DNA of 64,000 nt, taken from NCBI GenBank assembly GCA_001657315.1, contig LYSV01000010.1:1-64000 (forward strand), in the 5' to 3' direction. This DNA is from Flammeovirgaceae bacterium BBD 1991-12. Its GTDB lineage: Bacteria > Bacteroidota > Bacteroidia > Cytophagales > Cyclobacteriaceae. Shown here one piece after another: positions 32,490 through 43,100 of this stretch (its first letter is position 1; each line of letters begins with the position of its first letter). Position numbers and translations under genes: made by a program. The notes under the pieces were generated by a model. It had not been told where the DNA came from. It did not search any database and was given only the letters and a program-made list of their open reading frames with translations.

Positions 32490-34283
32490 ATGAATATTGA
32501 GACTACACTGCAATTAGCAGTTAAGGATGCGTTTAACGTATGCTTCAATGCAAATATTGAACAAGCACAAATAACACTACAACCCACGAGGAAGGAATTT
32601 GAAGGATCTCATACACTGGTTTGTTTTCCTTTAGTGAAACTAAGTAAAAAAAGCCCGGAACAAACGGCGAACGAACTTGGAGATTATTTAGTCAGGAATA
32701 GTAGCATTGTTAAGGCATACAATGTCATAAAGGGCTTCCTCAATCTTGAATTGACGGACAGGGCCTGGCTCAATGTTTTTCAAACCATTCTGCAGTCTGA
32801 AGATTATGGCCGGCTTCCGTCTTCCGGCAAGGAGGTAATGGTAGAGTACTCCTCGCCCAATACGAATAAACCCCTTCATTTGGGACATTTGCGGAACAAC
32901 TTTCTTGGATGGTCAGTATCTGAAATACTAAAAGCTGCCGGCCATGGGGTCCATAAAGTGCAGATCATCAATGACCGTGGGATACACATCTGTAAATCCA
33001 TGGTAGCATGGCTGAAATTTGGGAACGGAGAAACACCGGAATCGTCCGGTAAAAAGGGAGATAAGCTCATCGGTGACTATTATGTCCGGTTTGACAGGGA
33101 GTACAAACAGCAGATCACTGAGCTGGAGGCTTCCGGTATGAAAAAAGAGGAGGCTGAAAAAGAAGCGCCGATCATGAAGGAAGCACAGGCACTGTTACGC
33201 AAATGGGAACAAAAAGATCCGGAGGTGTATGAGCTGTGGGATAAAATGAACCAATGGGTCTATGCCGGTTTTGATGCTACCTACCGGCAGATGGGTGTGG
33301 ATTTCGATAAGCTATACTATGAGTCAGATACATATCTGCTCGGTAAGGATGAGGTACTGAAGGGGCTGGAAAAGGGGATATTCTATCAAAAGGAGGATGG
33401 TTCCGTATGGGTGGACCTTTCGGATAAAAAGCTGGATCAGAAACTGTTACTGAGGGCTGATGGTACATCAGTGTATATGACCCAGGATATCGGCACTGCT
33501 ATATTGCGTTTTCGGGATTTTCCCGGGATATCACGTCAGATCTATACGGTTGGAAATGAACAGGAGTATCATTTTAAAGTGCTGTTCATCATACTGGACA
33601 AGCTGGGCTATTCATGGGCCAAAGAGTGCTATCATCTTTCCTACGGCATGGTGGATTTGCCTTCTGGTAAAATGAAGTCGCGCGAAGGCACTGTAGTGGA
33701 TGCAGATGACCTTATGCAGGAGATGATCGACACAGCAGAAGAACACACCAGGGAATTGGGCAAGATAGAAGGCTTGTCGGAAGACCAGGCGGATCACCTG
33801 TATCATGACCTGGGCCTTGGTGCCCTGAAATACTTCCTGCTGAAGGTGGATCCCCGGAAAAGAATGCTTTTTGATCCCAATGAGTCTATTCAGTTCCAGG
33901 GGCATACGGGTCCTTTCATCCAGTACACTCATGCGCGTATATCGGCTATATTGAGAAAAGCGCGACAACTGGAGTTGGATGATCCTGGTGAGGCACTTGA
34001 AAAGCTTGACGATCTGCATCCGGCGGAACTGAATGTGATCAATCTTTTAAATGATTTCGAAGGTAAAATAAAGGAAGCGGCCGATAGTTACTCACCGGAT
34101 ATTATCGCTCAGTATGTGTATGATCTGGCAAAGGAATACAACCGGTTCTATCAGGAGGTTTCCATTTTCAATGAAGAGGACCAGAATGCACTTAGATTCA
34201 GAGTAGTATTCTCCAAAGTGACGTCAGCAGTTATCAAAAAAGGTATGGCGCTACTGGGTATTGACGTACCGGAAAGAATGTGA
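32490..34283 (+). CDS. argS: Arginyl-tRNA synthetase
   Basis: A 597-residue class I synthetase charging tRNA-Arg. The HIGH motif is HLGH (130-133, in NKPLHLGHLRNN) and the KMSKS-like motif is KMKSR (394-398). The N-terminal Add1 domain and the C-terminal DALR anticodon-binding domain (YVYDLAKEYNRFYQEV, HARISAILRKA) are both present. Length is normal. The gene starts 5 bases after the PIN toxin stop. Its last 33 bases overlap the convergent gene 34251-34655. Confidence 0.97.
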   Translation: MNIETTLQLAVKDAFNVCFNANIEQAQITLQPTRKEFEGSHTLVCFPLVKLSKKSPEQTANELGDYLVRNSSIVKAYNVIKGFLNLELTDRAWLNVFQTILQSEDYGRLPSSGKEVMVEYSSPNTNKPLHLGHLRNNFLGWSVSEILKAAGHGVHKVQIINDRGIHICKSMVAWLKFGNGETPESSGKKGDKLIGDYYVRFDREYKQQITELEASGMKKEEAEKEAPIMKEAQALLRKWEQKDPEVYELWDKMNQWVYAGFDATYRQMGVDFDKLYYESDTYLLGKDEVLKGLEKGIFYQKEDGSVWVDLSDKKLDQKLLLRADGTSVYMTQDIGTAILRFRDFPGISRQIYTVGNEQEYHFKVLFIILDKLGYSWAKECYHLSYGMVDLPSGKMKSREGTVVDADDLMQEMIDTAEEHTRELGKIEGLSEDQADHLYHDLGLGALKYFLLKVDPRKRMLFDPNESIQFQGHTGPFIQYTHARISAILRKARQLELDDPGEALEKLDDLHPAELNVINLLNDFEGKIKEAADSYSPDIIAQYVYDLAKEYNRFYQEVSIFNEEDQNALRFRVVFSKVTSAVIKKGMALLGIDVPERM

Positions 34284-34655
34284 CCGTTTCTTTTTATTAC
34301 CAATGGGCAGGGAAAAACTTGATTCCCTGAGCACACCCAGGTTGTCATAAAAGTATTGTACCTCCACATCCATATTCATGAACTTCAGTTTGCCGGTTTG
34401 TATGGAACCCAGAACATGCCCGTCATCCGAATAAAACATTAACGGCAGAACTACCAGATTGGGGGCTGCATTGAGTTTTATGAACTGGTCTGTTACCTCG
34501 TTGTATACAATAGGACGGGCCAGTTGTTCGTCAAATTCAAAGGAATTGAATGTGAGCGGTGTATAATTGGTCAGTTTATATTTTGTTTCGTTGCTTTGTG
34601 CCCAGAGAGAAGAACTGGCTCCAAGAACAATAAGGGTGATAAGCAGGTTTTTCAT
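34251..34655 (-). CDS. Small exported hypothetical protein
   Basis: A 134-residue protein with a clear signal peptide (MKNLLITLIVLGASSSLWAQ, cleavage after Ala19 or Gln20). The mature part is mostly predicted beta strand with no family I recognise. Its C-terminal codons overlap the argS 3' end by 33 bases on the opposite strand. It has no neighbours in the same direction. A periplasmic protein of unknown function. Confidence 0.65.
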   Translation of the reverse strand: MKNLLITLIVLGASSSLWAQSNETKYKLTNYTPLTFNSFEFDEQLARPIVYNEVTDQFIKLNAAPNLVVLPLMFYSDDGHVLGSIQTGKLKFMNMDVEVQYFYDNLGVLRESSFSLPIGNKKKRSHSFRYVNTQ

Positions 34656-34711
34656 AATAGTGAGGTTCCAAACCGTAGTGATATGCTAAAGTTAAACAAG
34701 TTTGAGCTGAA

Positions 34712-35608
34712 ATGCTAAGATCGTGGATCACTGCCTTTAGACTGAGAACATTGCCGCTGGCCCTGGCGAGCATAGGTATGGGCACTTTTATGGCGGCTGT
34801 GGATGGGTACTTCTCATGGTCTGTTTTTGCATTTTGTGCCCTTACTACCGTTTTATTGCAAATACTCTCCAACCTTGCCAATGACTATGGTGATACAGTG
34901 AACGGTGCTGACAGTGAGCACCGATCGGGACCGGCCAGAACTGTGCAGGCAGGCCTGATCTCGTTAAAAGCGATGAAAACAGCCATTGGTTTGTTTGTGG
35001 TACTCACCCTTATCAGCGGCACCTATCTTCTTTATCTTTCGTTCGGTTTTAGGCTCGAGGCCTTTTTATTCTTTTTTGGGCTGGGGATAGCTGCTATACT
35101 GGCAGCGCTGGCCTATACAGCGGGCAGAAAGCCCTATGGATACATTGGATTGGGTGACCTGTCGGTCGTGATCTTTTTCGGATTTGTGGCAGTGTTGGGT
35201 TCCTACTACCTCTACGGTGAGTCCATCCGTACCGACCTGATCCTGCCCGCTATCAGTATCGGACTTTTTTCCACTGCGGTGCTTAATGTCAATAACATCC
35301 GTGATATAGAATCGGATCGTCAGGCAGGCAAGTATTCCATACCGGTACGAATTGGCAGGAAAAATGCCGTGATCTATCATTGGATAATACTCACGGTGGG
35401 TATGCTCAGCTCACTCGTTTTTGTATTGTTGAATTTCTCAAGCCCATGGCAGTTCCTCTTTCTGCTTACTACTCCGCTGTTGATCGTGAATGCCCGTGCG
35501 GTGAAAACAAAACAAACGTCCGATCAGCTCGATCCGTTCCTGAAGCAAATGGCGCTCTCCTCATTGCTTTTCGTCATTCTTTTTGGTTTGGGCCAACTGC
35601 TGGCTTAA
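34712..35608 (+). CDS. menA: 1,4-dihydroxy-2-naphthoate polyprenyltransferase
   Basis: A 298-residue UbiA-superfamily membrane enzyme that attaches a prenyl tail to dihydroxynaphthoate in menaquinone synthesis. Both Asp-rich prenyl-diphosphate sites are present: NDYGDTVNGAD (about residues 52-62) and NNIRDIESDRQAGK (about 193-206). About eight hydrophobic helices. The MenA identity is supported by the menB gene in the same window and by the SGPARTVQAGLIS segment. Confidence 0.93.
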   Translation: MLRSWITAFRLRTLPLALASIGMGTFMAAVDGYFSWSVFAFCALTTVLLQILSNLANDYGDTVNGADSEHRSGPARTVQAGLISLKAMKTAIGLFVVLTLISGTYLLYLSFGFRLEAFLFFFGLGIAAILAALAYTAGRKPYGYIGLGDLSVVIFFGFVAVLGSYYLYGESIRTDLILPAISIGLFSTAVLNVNNIRDIESDRQAGKYSIPVRIGRKNAVIYHWIILTVGMLSSLVFVLLNFSSPWQFLFLLTTPLLIVNARAVKTKQTSDQLDPFLKQMALSSLLFVILFGLGQLLA

Positions 35609-35620
35609 TACTCCCGGTAT

Positions 35621-35659
35621 AGGGTAGCTTTTGCCAAAAAAACGGAGGCAACCCTTTTT
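35621..35659 (+). terminator. Possible terminator after menA
   Basis: AGGGTAGC (35621-35628) pairs with GCAACCCT (35648-35655) with one internal A-A mismatch, followed by TTTTT. Loop is long (19 bases), so support is moderate. Confidence 0.4.
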
Positions 35660-35700
35660 CATTTACCTGCGTAAGGGGGCTAAACCAAACCTTAAAAGAC

Positions 35701-37428
35701 ATGATAACATTTTATCGATTGTTGCTGCTCGCTATAGTAGTGGGAGCCTGTACGCAGCAAGAGCGTAAACACAGCTATCAGGCTCCCCTGCTGGAGGGGC
35801 TTGGGGATCATCAGATGGACATTACCACTGATTCCGAAATGGCCCGGAGATTCTTTGACCAGGGGCTGATCCTGGCGTATGGTTTTAACCACGATGAAGC
35901 GCTAAGGTCTTTTGAAGAGTCGGTGAGACAGGATCCGGAATGTGCCATGGGCTACTGGGGGATCGCCTATGTGCTGGGGCCGAACTATAATATGGGCATG
36001 GAATCTTCCGTAAATACCAAAGCATACAGGTCTGCTCAAAAGGCATTGGAACTATCAGGAAATACCTCGCCACGGGAAAAGGTACTTATTCAGGCTATGG
36101 TGGCCAGGTATGAACCGGCAGCACCGGATGATCGATCCCACCTGGATGTGGCCTACAGCAAAAAGCTGCATGAAGCATTCAAAAAATTTCCGGCTGACGA
36201 TGACATAGCTGTAATGTTTGCCGAGTCACTAATGGACATCCATCCGTGGGATCTTTACACCAAAGCCGGCGAACTGAAAGAGTGGACACCACAGATAGTG
36301 GCGGTCATAGAAAAGGCTCTGGACCTTAATCCTGACAATCCAATGGCGGCCCACCTTTATATTCATGCTACAGAAGCTTCAAATGCTCCTGAGTCGGCAC
36401 TGAAACAAGCTGGAAAGCTGGGCAACCTGGCTCCCGGAGCAGGACACCTGGTCCACATGCCGTCACATACGTACATACGTACCGGTGACTATCATTTGGG
36501 AACACTGGCCAATGAGAAAGCATCTGAAGTGGACAGCCTTTATGTAACCACATGTACAGTACAGGGAGTGTATCCTCTCGCCTTGTACCCTCACAACATC
36601 CATTTCCTTGTAGCCTGTGCGGCTTTGGAAGGTAACGCCCGCAAAGCCATAGAAGCTGCCTTCAGCCTTGCAGAGAAGGTGGATAAGGAAGCCATGAGAG
36701 ATCCTTCGATGGCCACTTTGCAGCACTACTACACTATACCCTACAATACACTGGTGAAATTTGCACAGTGGGAAAAGATCATCAAACTGCCAAAACCAGA
36801 CCTCCTTTATCCGGAGGCAATGTGGAATTATGCACAGGGGATGGCCTGGGCTGGCTTAAAAGAAGATGATAAGGCGAGAACGTACCTGGTCAGACTGGAA
36901 GAGATCCTCAAAGACCCTGTCTTGAAAGAGATCACTGTGTGGGATATCAACAGTGTTCATGAACTGGTAGTTATTGCCGGCAACATCCTGCAGGCAGAAC
37001 TTCTGAGAAATGCCGGCCAGTGGGAGGAAGCCGTTGCTTTGCTAAAGGAGGCGGTAGCTATTGAAGATGGGTTGAATTACAATGAACCGCCGGACTGGTT
37101 TTTCTCCGTAAGGCATGTTCTGGGTGATTACCTTATGGAAATGGAACAGTATGTTGCTGCTGAAGAGGTTTACAGGCAGGATCTGGTCATTTTCAGGAAA
37201 AACGGATTTGCCCTCAACGGCCTTTACCAGAGCCTGCTGAAGCAGGGCAAGGGTGACGAGGCGGAAGGTGTCAGGCAAATACTGAGTGAGGCATGGAAAT
37301 ATGCTGACAGTCAGCTGAAATACTCACGTATGGATCCTGAAAAGAGAAAGGACGTAGCCATTCAGATCAGGGAAAACACCCCTAATGACCTTGTAACCCT
37401 GGCCCTGAGTTTTTGTGGTCTGAGATAG
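35701..37428 (+). CDS. TPR-repeat lipoprotein
   Basis: A 575-residue lipoprotein (lipobox VGAC, Cys17) made largely of helical tetratricopeptide-like pairs. The first clear TPR is at about residues 50-85 (GLILAYGFNHDEALRSFEES) and further ones occur around 205-235 and 410-520. The central part contains conserved His residues (HLVHMPSHTYIRTGDY) that are typical of this family of large Bacteroidota TPR proteins. No catalytic motif is evident. It probably acts in the periplasm; the partner is unknown. Confidence 0.75.
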   Translation: MITFYRLLLLAIVVGACTQQERKHSYQAPLLEGLGDHQMDITTDSEMARRFFDQGLILAYGFNHDEALRSFEESVRQDPECAMGYWGIAYVLGPNYNMGMESSVNTKAYRSAQKALELSGNTSPREKVLIQAMVARYEPAAPDDRSHLDVAYSKKLHEAFKKFPADDDIAVMFAESLMDIHPWDLYTKAGELKEWTPQIVAVIEKALDLNPDNPMAAHLYIHATEASNAPESALKQAGKLGNLAPGAGHLVHMPSHTYIRTGDYHLGTLANEKASEVDSLYVTTCTVQGVYPLALYPHNIHFLVACAALEGNARKAIEAAFSLAEKVDKEAMRDPSMATLQHYYTIPYNTLVKFAQWEKIIKLPKPDLLYPEAMWNYAQGMAWAGLKEDDKARTYLVRLEEILKDPVLKEITVWDINSVHELVVIAGNILQAELLRNAGQWEEAVALLKEAVAIEDGLNYNEPPDWFFSVRHVLGDYLMEMEQYVAAEEVYRQDLVIFRKNGFALNGLYQSLLKQGKGDEAEGVRQILSEAWKYADSQLKYSRMDPEKRKDVAIQIRENTPNDLVTLALSFCGLR

Positions 37429-37443
37429 TTGATTCCCGTAAGG

Positions 37444-37875
37444 TCACCGATTGGCCTTGCGGGACATCATATCATCAGTATATTCAAATAGCTCCTTTTT
37501 GTACATTCTGAATTCCTGACGGAAGGAATTCAAATGGCTGGACAGTTCACCATGCTCCTCTTTGAAAGAGACGTCATCTGATGATGAGGACTTTATGAGC
37601 GCAGCCAGTTTTTTTTCATGTTTGCGTACCTTTTTATTGAATTCATCCAGCAATTCTCCGTTGTAGTAAATGATCAGGTTCTGGAACCGCTCCAGCTTCT
37701 GTTTGTCAGTCAGATCTCTGGTTCTGAGAGCATCAAATTCAAGGAGTTTCTGAAAAAAACGGAGCTCGTCCTTCCAGAACGCAACGTCTGATGACCATTC
37801 CTGTGATTCCTTGTGCAGTATTTCCAATCCCTTTTCAAGTACGAATTCCTGTGATGGTGGCGCTATTTTTTCCAT
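37444..37875 (-). CDS. Cytoplasmic helical hypothetical protein
   Basis: A 143-residue, highly charged, probably all-helical protein (for example RFFQKLLEFDALRTRDL and DEFNKKVRKHEKKLAAL) without a signal peptide. It stands alone between the TPR lipoprotein and a universal stress protein gene that is read the other way. The divergent arrangement with the stress protein may mean shared regulation. I recognise no family. Confidence 0.6.
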   Translation of the reverse strand: MEKIAPPSQEFVLEKGLEILHKESQEWSSDVAFWKDELRFFQKLLEFDALRTRDLTDKQKLERFQNLIIYYNGELLDEFNKKVRKHEKKLAALIKSSSSDDVSFKEEHGELSSHLNSFRQEFRMYKKELFEYTDDMMSRKANR

Positions 37876-38057
37876 GATTGTTATATGTTTTGTTGTTTGA
37901 AGTTTAATGTTAGTCCAATACTCCTGTTTTTTTGCTGAGCGTAATCAGATGTTCAGATGACGTCAGTCATGCGCCACTCCGGGCTGGTTTTATACCTTCA
38001 TTGGTTGTGAACCTTTAAGTTTAATACTTATCTTTAATCGAACTCTAATATAAAGAT

Positions 38058-38900
38058 ATGCAAAAAATACTAGTACCTACTGACTTTTCTGATCAGGCGC
38101 AAAATGCTGTGGATCTGGCCAGTCGATTGGCACAAAAGATGAATGCTGAGGTGATCCTGTTGCATGTGGTAGAAGACCCCAGCGTCACTTCTGTTCACGT
38201 CACCGGTGAGATCGATGTGCCTGATATGCAGGATAGGTTATTTATATTAAAGCTTATTGAGAAGGCGAAAACAGATCTGGCTTCTACTATCGCCAAATAC
38301 AGCGATACAAATATCAGGGAAGAAATGCGGATAGGAAATGCGTATCATAATATCAAGGACATTATTACCGAACATGATGTGGACCTGGTGGTAATGGGAA
38401 CCAAGGGTACGAATAGCTTTGGTGAGGTACTGCTTGGGTCCAACGCAGAGAAGGTGGTGCGTCATGCCAAATGCCCCGTACTTACGCTTAGAGAAGGTAT
38501 TGAAGATGCCAACTTTAAAGATATAGTCTTCGCCACTGGCCTCAATGATAAGGATGAGACCTGTATGCAGGTGGTCAGGAACTTTCAGACACTATTTGAT
38601 GCACGGATACATGTGGTTCGCATCAATACTCCGAATAACTTCGAAGCAGACCACCTTTCATTACCCGCACTCAAGGAGTATGTGGAAAAATGTGGTTTTT
38701 CCAACTATAATATCCACATCTACAATGATGTCTCTGAAGAGGACGGCATTATCCACTTTGCGGAAAGCATCAATGCGGATATGATCGCCATGGCCACGCA
38801 CGGCAGGACCGGCTTCGCGCACCTGCTTACGGGCAGTATTGCTGAAGATGTAGTAAATCACGCAAAACGCCCGGTGCTGACCTACGTCATTAAAAAATGA
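38058..38900 (+). CDS. Universal stress protein, tandem UspA domains
   Basis: A 280-residue protein with two UspA domains (1-147 and 150-280). Domain 1 has the full ATP-binding motif G-x2-G-x9-G-S (GTKGTNSFGEVLLGS). Domain 2 has ATHGRTGFAHLLTGS, with Ala in the first Gly position. Both domains open or close with the standard KILVPTDFSD and CPVLTL strands. It is a second, distinct Usp in the window (the other is at 5193) and overlaps the next gene by four bases. Confidence 0.9.
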   Translation: MQKILVPTDFSDQAQNAVDLASRLAQKMNAEVILLHVVEDPSVTSVHVTGEIDVPDMQDRLFILKLIEKAKTDLASTIAKYSDTNIREEMRIGNAYHNIKDIITEHDVDLVVMGTKGTNSFGEVLLGSNAEKVVRHAKCPVLTLREGIEDANFKDIVFATGLNDKDETCMQVVRNFQTLFDARIHVVRINTPNNFEADHLSLPALKEYVEKCGFSNYNIHIYNDVSEEDGIIHFAESINADMIAMATHGRTGFAHLLTGSIAEDVVNHAKRPVLTYVIKK

Positions 38901-39388
38901 TAGGGCATTTACACCGGTCACAATTCAACTCTGCGGTAGGGATAAAACTACTGGCAGTACTTTTGGCAACATCCCTTGGAGCCTATGGACAGGAAATGGA
39001 CCTTAAGGCACTAAAGCTTGCATTGGCACAGCGAGCGGTAGTAGTGGAGGAAAACAATAATGTGGTCGAGTATGACCTGGACGGTGTTCATATTTACCTC
39101 ATTACGGATGAGAGCGCCAACCGTATGAGACTTATGGCCGGTGTAATTGAGCAATCAAAACTCAAGCAGCAGGATCTGGTCAAACTTATGGAAGCCAATT
39201 TTGACCGTGCCCTCGATGCCAAGTATGCCTTGTCCAATGGTGTGTTATGGTCTGTCTTTGCCCATCCGCTCAGGGAGTTGGAGAAAGAACAGGTAGTGGA
39301 TGCCTTGTATCAGGTAAAGAATCTGGTGAATAACTATGGCAGTACCTACACCAGTACGGACTTTGTATTTGGGGGTAATGATAATTAG
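38897..39388 (+). CDS. Exported YbjN/CesT-like hypothetical protein
   Basis: A 163-residue protein. An N-terminal signal (hydrophobic IKLLAVLLATSLGAYG, about residues 16-31) precedes a domain that looks like a small alpha-beta fold of the YbjN/type III chaperone type, with strands VVVEENNNVVEYDLDG and DGVHIYLITDE. It begins inside the stop of the stress protein gene (ATGA, 38897-38900), so its translation is likely coupled. The function is unknown; the fold comparison is tentative. Confidence 0.6.
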   Translation: MIGHLHRSQFNSAVGIKLLAVLLATSLGAYGQEMDLKALKLALAQRAVVVEENNNVVEYDLDGVHIYLITDESANRMRLMAGVIEQSKLKQQDLVKLMEANFDRALDAKYALSNGVLWSVFAHPLRELEKEQVVDALYQVKNLVNNYGSTYTSTDFVFGGNDN

Positions 39389-39407
39389 CATGTAGTCCAT
39401 AGTATTT

Positions 39408-39463
39408 AAGTCAATGGTCTATGATCATGGTCACACCGGGCTCCGACCTTAGACCATCGACTT
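39408..39463. repeat. Word-repeat stem-loop (ATGGTC word)
   Basis: AAGTCAATGGTCTA (39408-39421) and TAGACCATCGACTT (39450-39463) form an inverted repeat with one mismatch in 14; words CCATAG, ATGGTC and ATCATGG recur in between. Located between the convergent genes ending at 39388 and 39532. Confidence 0.6.
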
Positions 39464-39477
39464 GTTAAACACTGTAA

Positions 39478-39508
39478 CAAAAAAAGGCCGTTCCTTTCGA
39501 AACAGCCT
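39478..39508 (-). terminator. Terminator for the minus-strand lipoprotein gene
   Basis: Read on the minus strand: AGGCTGTT / AACGGCCT stem (39501-39508 with 39485-39492, one T-G pair), 8-base loop, then a run of seven T. It lies about 25 bases after the stop of the 172-residue lipoprotein. Confidence 0.75.
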
Positions 39509-39531
39509 CTTCTGTGAATATCTTGTATCAG

Positions 39532-40050
39532 TTAGTTCAGTGGAGATCCTGTAACCTTTACGTCCAGCTCTACTGTCATGTTGAAGCTTACAGGCTTGTT
39601 GTTCACACTGGCAGTTAATCTCAATTCAATTTCATTGTCCTTCAAAAATTCTTCTGCCATGTCTTCCAGAATGCTGTTGTCAACATTCAGATCATAGGTG
39701 CCATTGGCAATTTCAAACGGATCTATGCTGAAGCCGATCGTTGTACCCACCACGGATATGGACATGTCTTCCAGCTCTGTACTACTTGGACCATCATAAT
39801 CGGCAATGATAAATTTAGCCGAGGTAATTTCGTATTTTTCTATTTTATCCAGCTCGTCCAGATCATTATCAGAAGCTTCGATCCGTATGGTCTCGTCAAA
39901 TGAGTCAGGACCTTCCTCAGAAATGTTTACATCAAAGTTTTCATCGAGGGTAAACGTGGTGGAAATGGACAGAAGGTCATCCAGGTCGTCGGAATCACAG
40001 GCAACAGTAAATGCCGACAGAGCAAAAAATAAATACAGTGTTTTTTTCAT
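39532..40050 (-). CDS. Hypothetical acidic lipoprotein
   Basis: A 172-residue lipoprotein (lipobox TVAC, Cys18) with a very acidic stretch after the Cys (DSDDLDDLL) and a beta-rich body. It is followed by a good terminator and stands alone, divergent from the addA-like gene with a 96-base spacer. Many small lipoproteins of this kind in Bacteroidota are of unknown function; I recognise no domain. Confidence 0.65.
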   Translation of the reverse strand: MKKTLYLFFALSAFTVACDSDDLDDLLSISTTFTLDENFDVNISEEGPDSFDETIRIEASDNDLDELDKIEKYEITSAKFIIADYDGPSSTELEDMSISVVGTTIGFSIDPFEIANGTYDLNVDNSILEDMAEEFLKDNEIELRLTASVNNKPVSFNMTVELDVKVTGSPLN

Positions 40051-40146
40051 GTTTGATAGTTATTTAAGGTTGTAACGAAGGTTAATACAACAAAACATAC
40101 AAAGGTAAACTTCCTTTGGCAAACTTCACTTATTTTTAACCGATCC

Positions 40147-43100
40147 ATGGCCCAGGAAAACTTTGTCATATACCAGTCATCTGCCGGTTCGGGCAAGACC
40201 TATACACTGACCAGGGAATACCTCAGGCTGGCATTGCGACGTCCTGCATATTACCGGCATATCCTGGCGGTTACGTTTACCAACAAGGCCATGCAGGAAA
40301 TGAAGAACCGGATCATCGGAAAGCTTGGGGAGTTTCGGCAGGGGCGGTTCGACAGTATGGCGGAGGAGCTGCTTGGGCATACCCAATGGACCAAAGAGGA
40401 CTTCCGACAGCGCTGTGATGAACTGCTTACGCACATTCTTCATGGGTATTCTCATTTTGCTGTTAGCACCATCGACAGTTTTTTCCAGTCAGTGATAAGA
40501 AGCTTCGCCAAGGAGCTGGGGCTTGCGGGCAGCTACCGGCTGGAATTGGATACGGATGTTATTCTCCTCCAGATCGTGGATGATCTCCTGATGGAAGCTA
40601 CGGATAACAAACAGGTCCGCGACTGGCTTATCCGTTTTTCACGGGAAAACCTTCAGGAGGGTGGCAACTGGGATATTCGCAGGAATATCATGCAACTCGC
40701 GCAGGAGATCTTTCAGGAGCATTTCAAGGCCATAGAGGAAGAAGTGGCCGGGCAGGACAGAGATCTGACCAAAAACCTGAAAAAGGAACTTGACCGCATC
40801 ATTCATGTCTTTGAAGCAGAAATGAAGAAGTTGGGAGAGACAGGGCTTGGAATAATTAAAGATCACGGACTGACGGTGTCTGATTTCACAGGAGGCAGCC
40901 GTTCCCCATTAAACTACCTGAACAGAATAAGTAACCCCTCATCCTCAAAGGACTTTATACCTTCCAAAACGGTGGAAGAGCTTCCTCAAAAAGAGCATTG
41001 GTATACAAAATCGTCCACCAAGGCAGCGGCTATCTCATCAGCTACTGAAAATGGATTGCGAAATGCTTTTGAATGTGCATTGGAGCACTATCATCAATCA
41101 TTTAACACCTACAACACGGCTTTTCAGGTCAATCGGTTTATTTACGGCTATGGACTGCTGGCAGACCTTACCCGCAAGCTGCAGGAATACAAGCGGGAAA
41201 ATGATATTATGCTGATATCCGATGCTACCCGTTTTCTCAGGGAGTTGGTTCAGGACTCTGACACACCGTTTGTTTATGAAAAGGTAGGCTCTTTTTTTAA
41301 CCACTACCTGATCGATGAATTTCAGGATACCTCCGGTTTTCAGTGGGATAGTTTCAGGCCTTTGGTGGATGACAGTCTGGCCCAGGGCTATAAAAATATG
41401 GTCGTAGGGGATATCAAACAGGCTATTTATCGCTGGCGGGGTGGTGATTGGGAGCTTCTGCTCAACAAGATCCGGGAAGATATTGGCGCATGGCGTACCA
41501 AAACCGAGAATCTGGCCACCAATTTCCGTAGTGAAGCCAACATCATTCATTTTAATAACGCCCTCTTCGAACTGATCCCTAAGGTCATGATATACGAGGG
41601 CACCAAAGAAGGTTCGGAAGAATGGAAAATCCTGAATGAGGTTTATAGTCAGGCCAGGCAGGAGATCCCGCCAATCAGAGTCAAAGACCCTCAGGGGTAC
41701 GTGAATATTACCTTTTTGAAGGATGAGGCTGGCTTCTCATGGAAGGACCTCGTAGCGGATAAGCTGCCAAGGGTTATAGAGCAGTTACAGGACAGAAATG
41801 TCGCGCTAAAGGATATAGCCATACTGGTGAGGAGAAACAAGGAGGGGAAGGACGTTGCGGATTATCTCCATCAATATCAGCAGGACCACGCTGACTCCCA
41901 TTACCGGTATGATGTGGTTTCGAATGAATCATTGTTTCTGTCATCTTCCCCTGCAGTGCGCCTGATCATTGCGGCACTACGATACCTTCAGGACGATAAA
42001 AACAAGGTGGTGCAGGCTCATATGGCCTATGAGTATCAGAAGAGTATAAGAAAGAGTGATACTGAACCACACGACATTTTCAGGCCTGCAGACAACAGCT
42101 TTGTCGAACTGCTGCCTGAAGCATTTACGAAGATATCCGGCGCTCTTCTGTTCCTCCCGTTTTATGAATTAATAGAGCGGTTGATCGATGTGTTCGAGGT
42201 GAACCGGATACAGGGGCAGTATGCTTATCTGCAGACCTTCCAGGACCTTGTTTTGAAATTCACCCAAAACGAAAAAGGGGATGTACGGTCATTCCTCGAA
42301 TGGTGGGAGGAGCGCGGTTCAAAAGAGAGCATTAAAGTGGCCGATGACCTGGATGCCATGCGGATCCTTACCATTCACAAAGCGAAGGGCCTGGAATTCA
42401 ACACAGTGATCGTTCCTTTTTGTGATTGGGAAACGGACCATCAGCGGTCACCAATTCTATGGAGCAGGACAGAAACACCGCCTTTTGACAAGGGATATCT
42501 ACCGCTGAAATATCAGAAAGGGCTGGAAAAGACACATTTCAGTAAGGCTTATGAAGAAGAACGAATAAAAGCACACCTTGATAACCTTAACCTGCTGTAT
42601 GTGGTGATGACCCGGGCCATTCATAACCTATGGGTGTTTGCTCCGGATGGCAGGAGGAATATTTCAAAGATACTGCGTAGCGTGCTGGATGATTATGATT
42701 TCAGGCTGAAGGAATACTGGGACCATAAGCAGAATATATTTGAGTTTGGCAACCGGGATTTCGAATTTGCAAAGCCGGAAAGCGCAGCAGGTCAGCCACT
42801 TACACTTAACCAATACAGCCATTTCAACTGGCGGGATAAAATAACGGTCAAACGCTCCGGTGAGGGGTTTGCCATGGAAGAAGAGACACGCCAAAAGATC
42901 AATTATGGCATTCTCATGCATAAACTTCTGAGCCGTATCACCTACCTGCCGGATAAGGCTGCTGCCATCCAGGCGATCTATTTTGAAGAAGGGCTGAACA
43001 AAGCACAGAAAGAGGAGATCCGGCAGCATCTTGATGATCTACTATCAGATGAAAGGGTAAGTAATTGGTTTTCAGAAGAATGGCAGGTGAAAAACGAATG

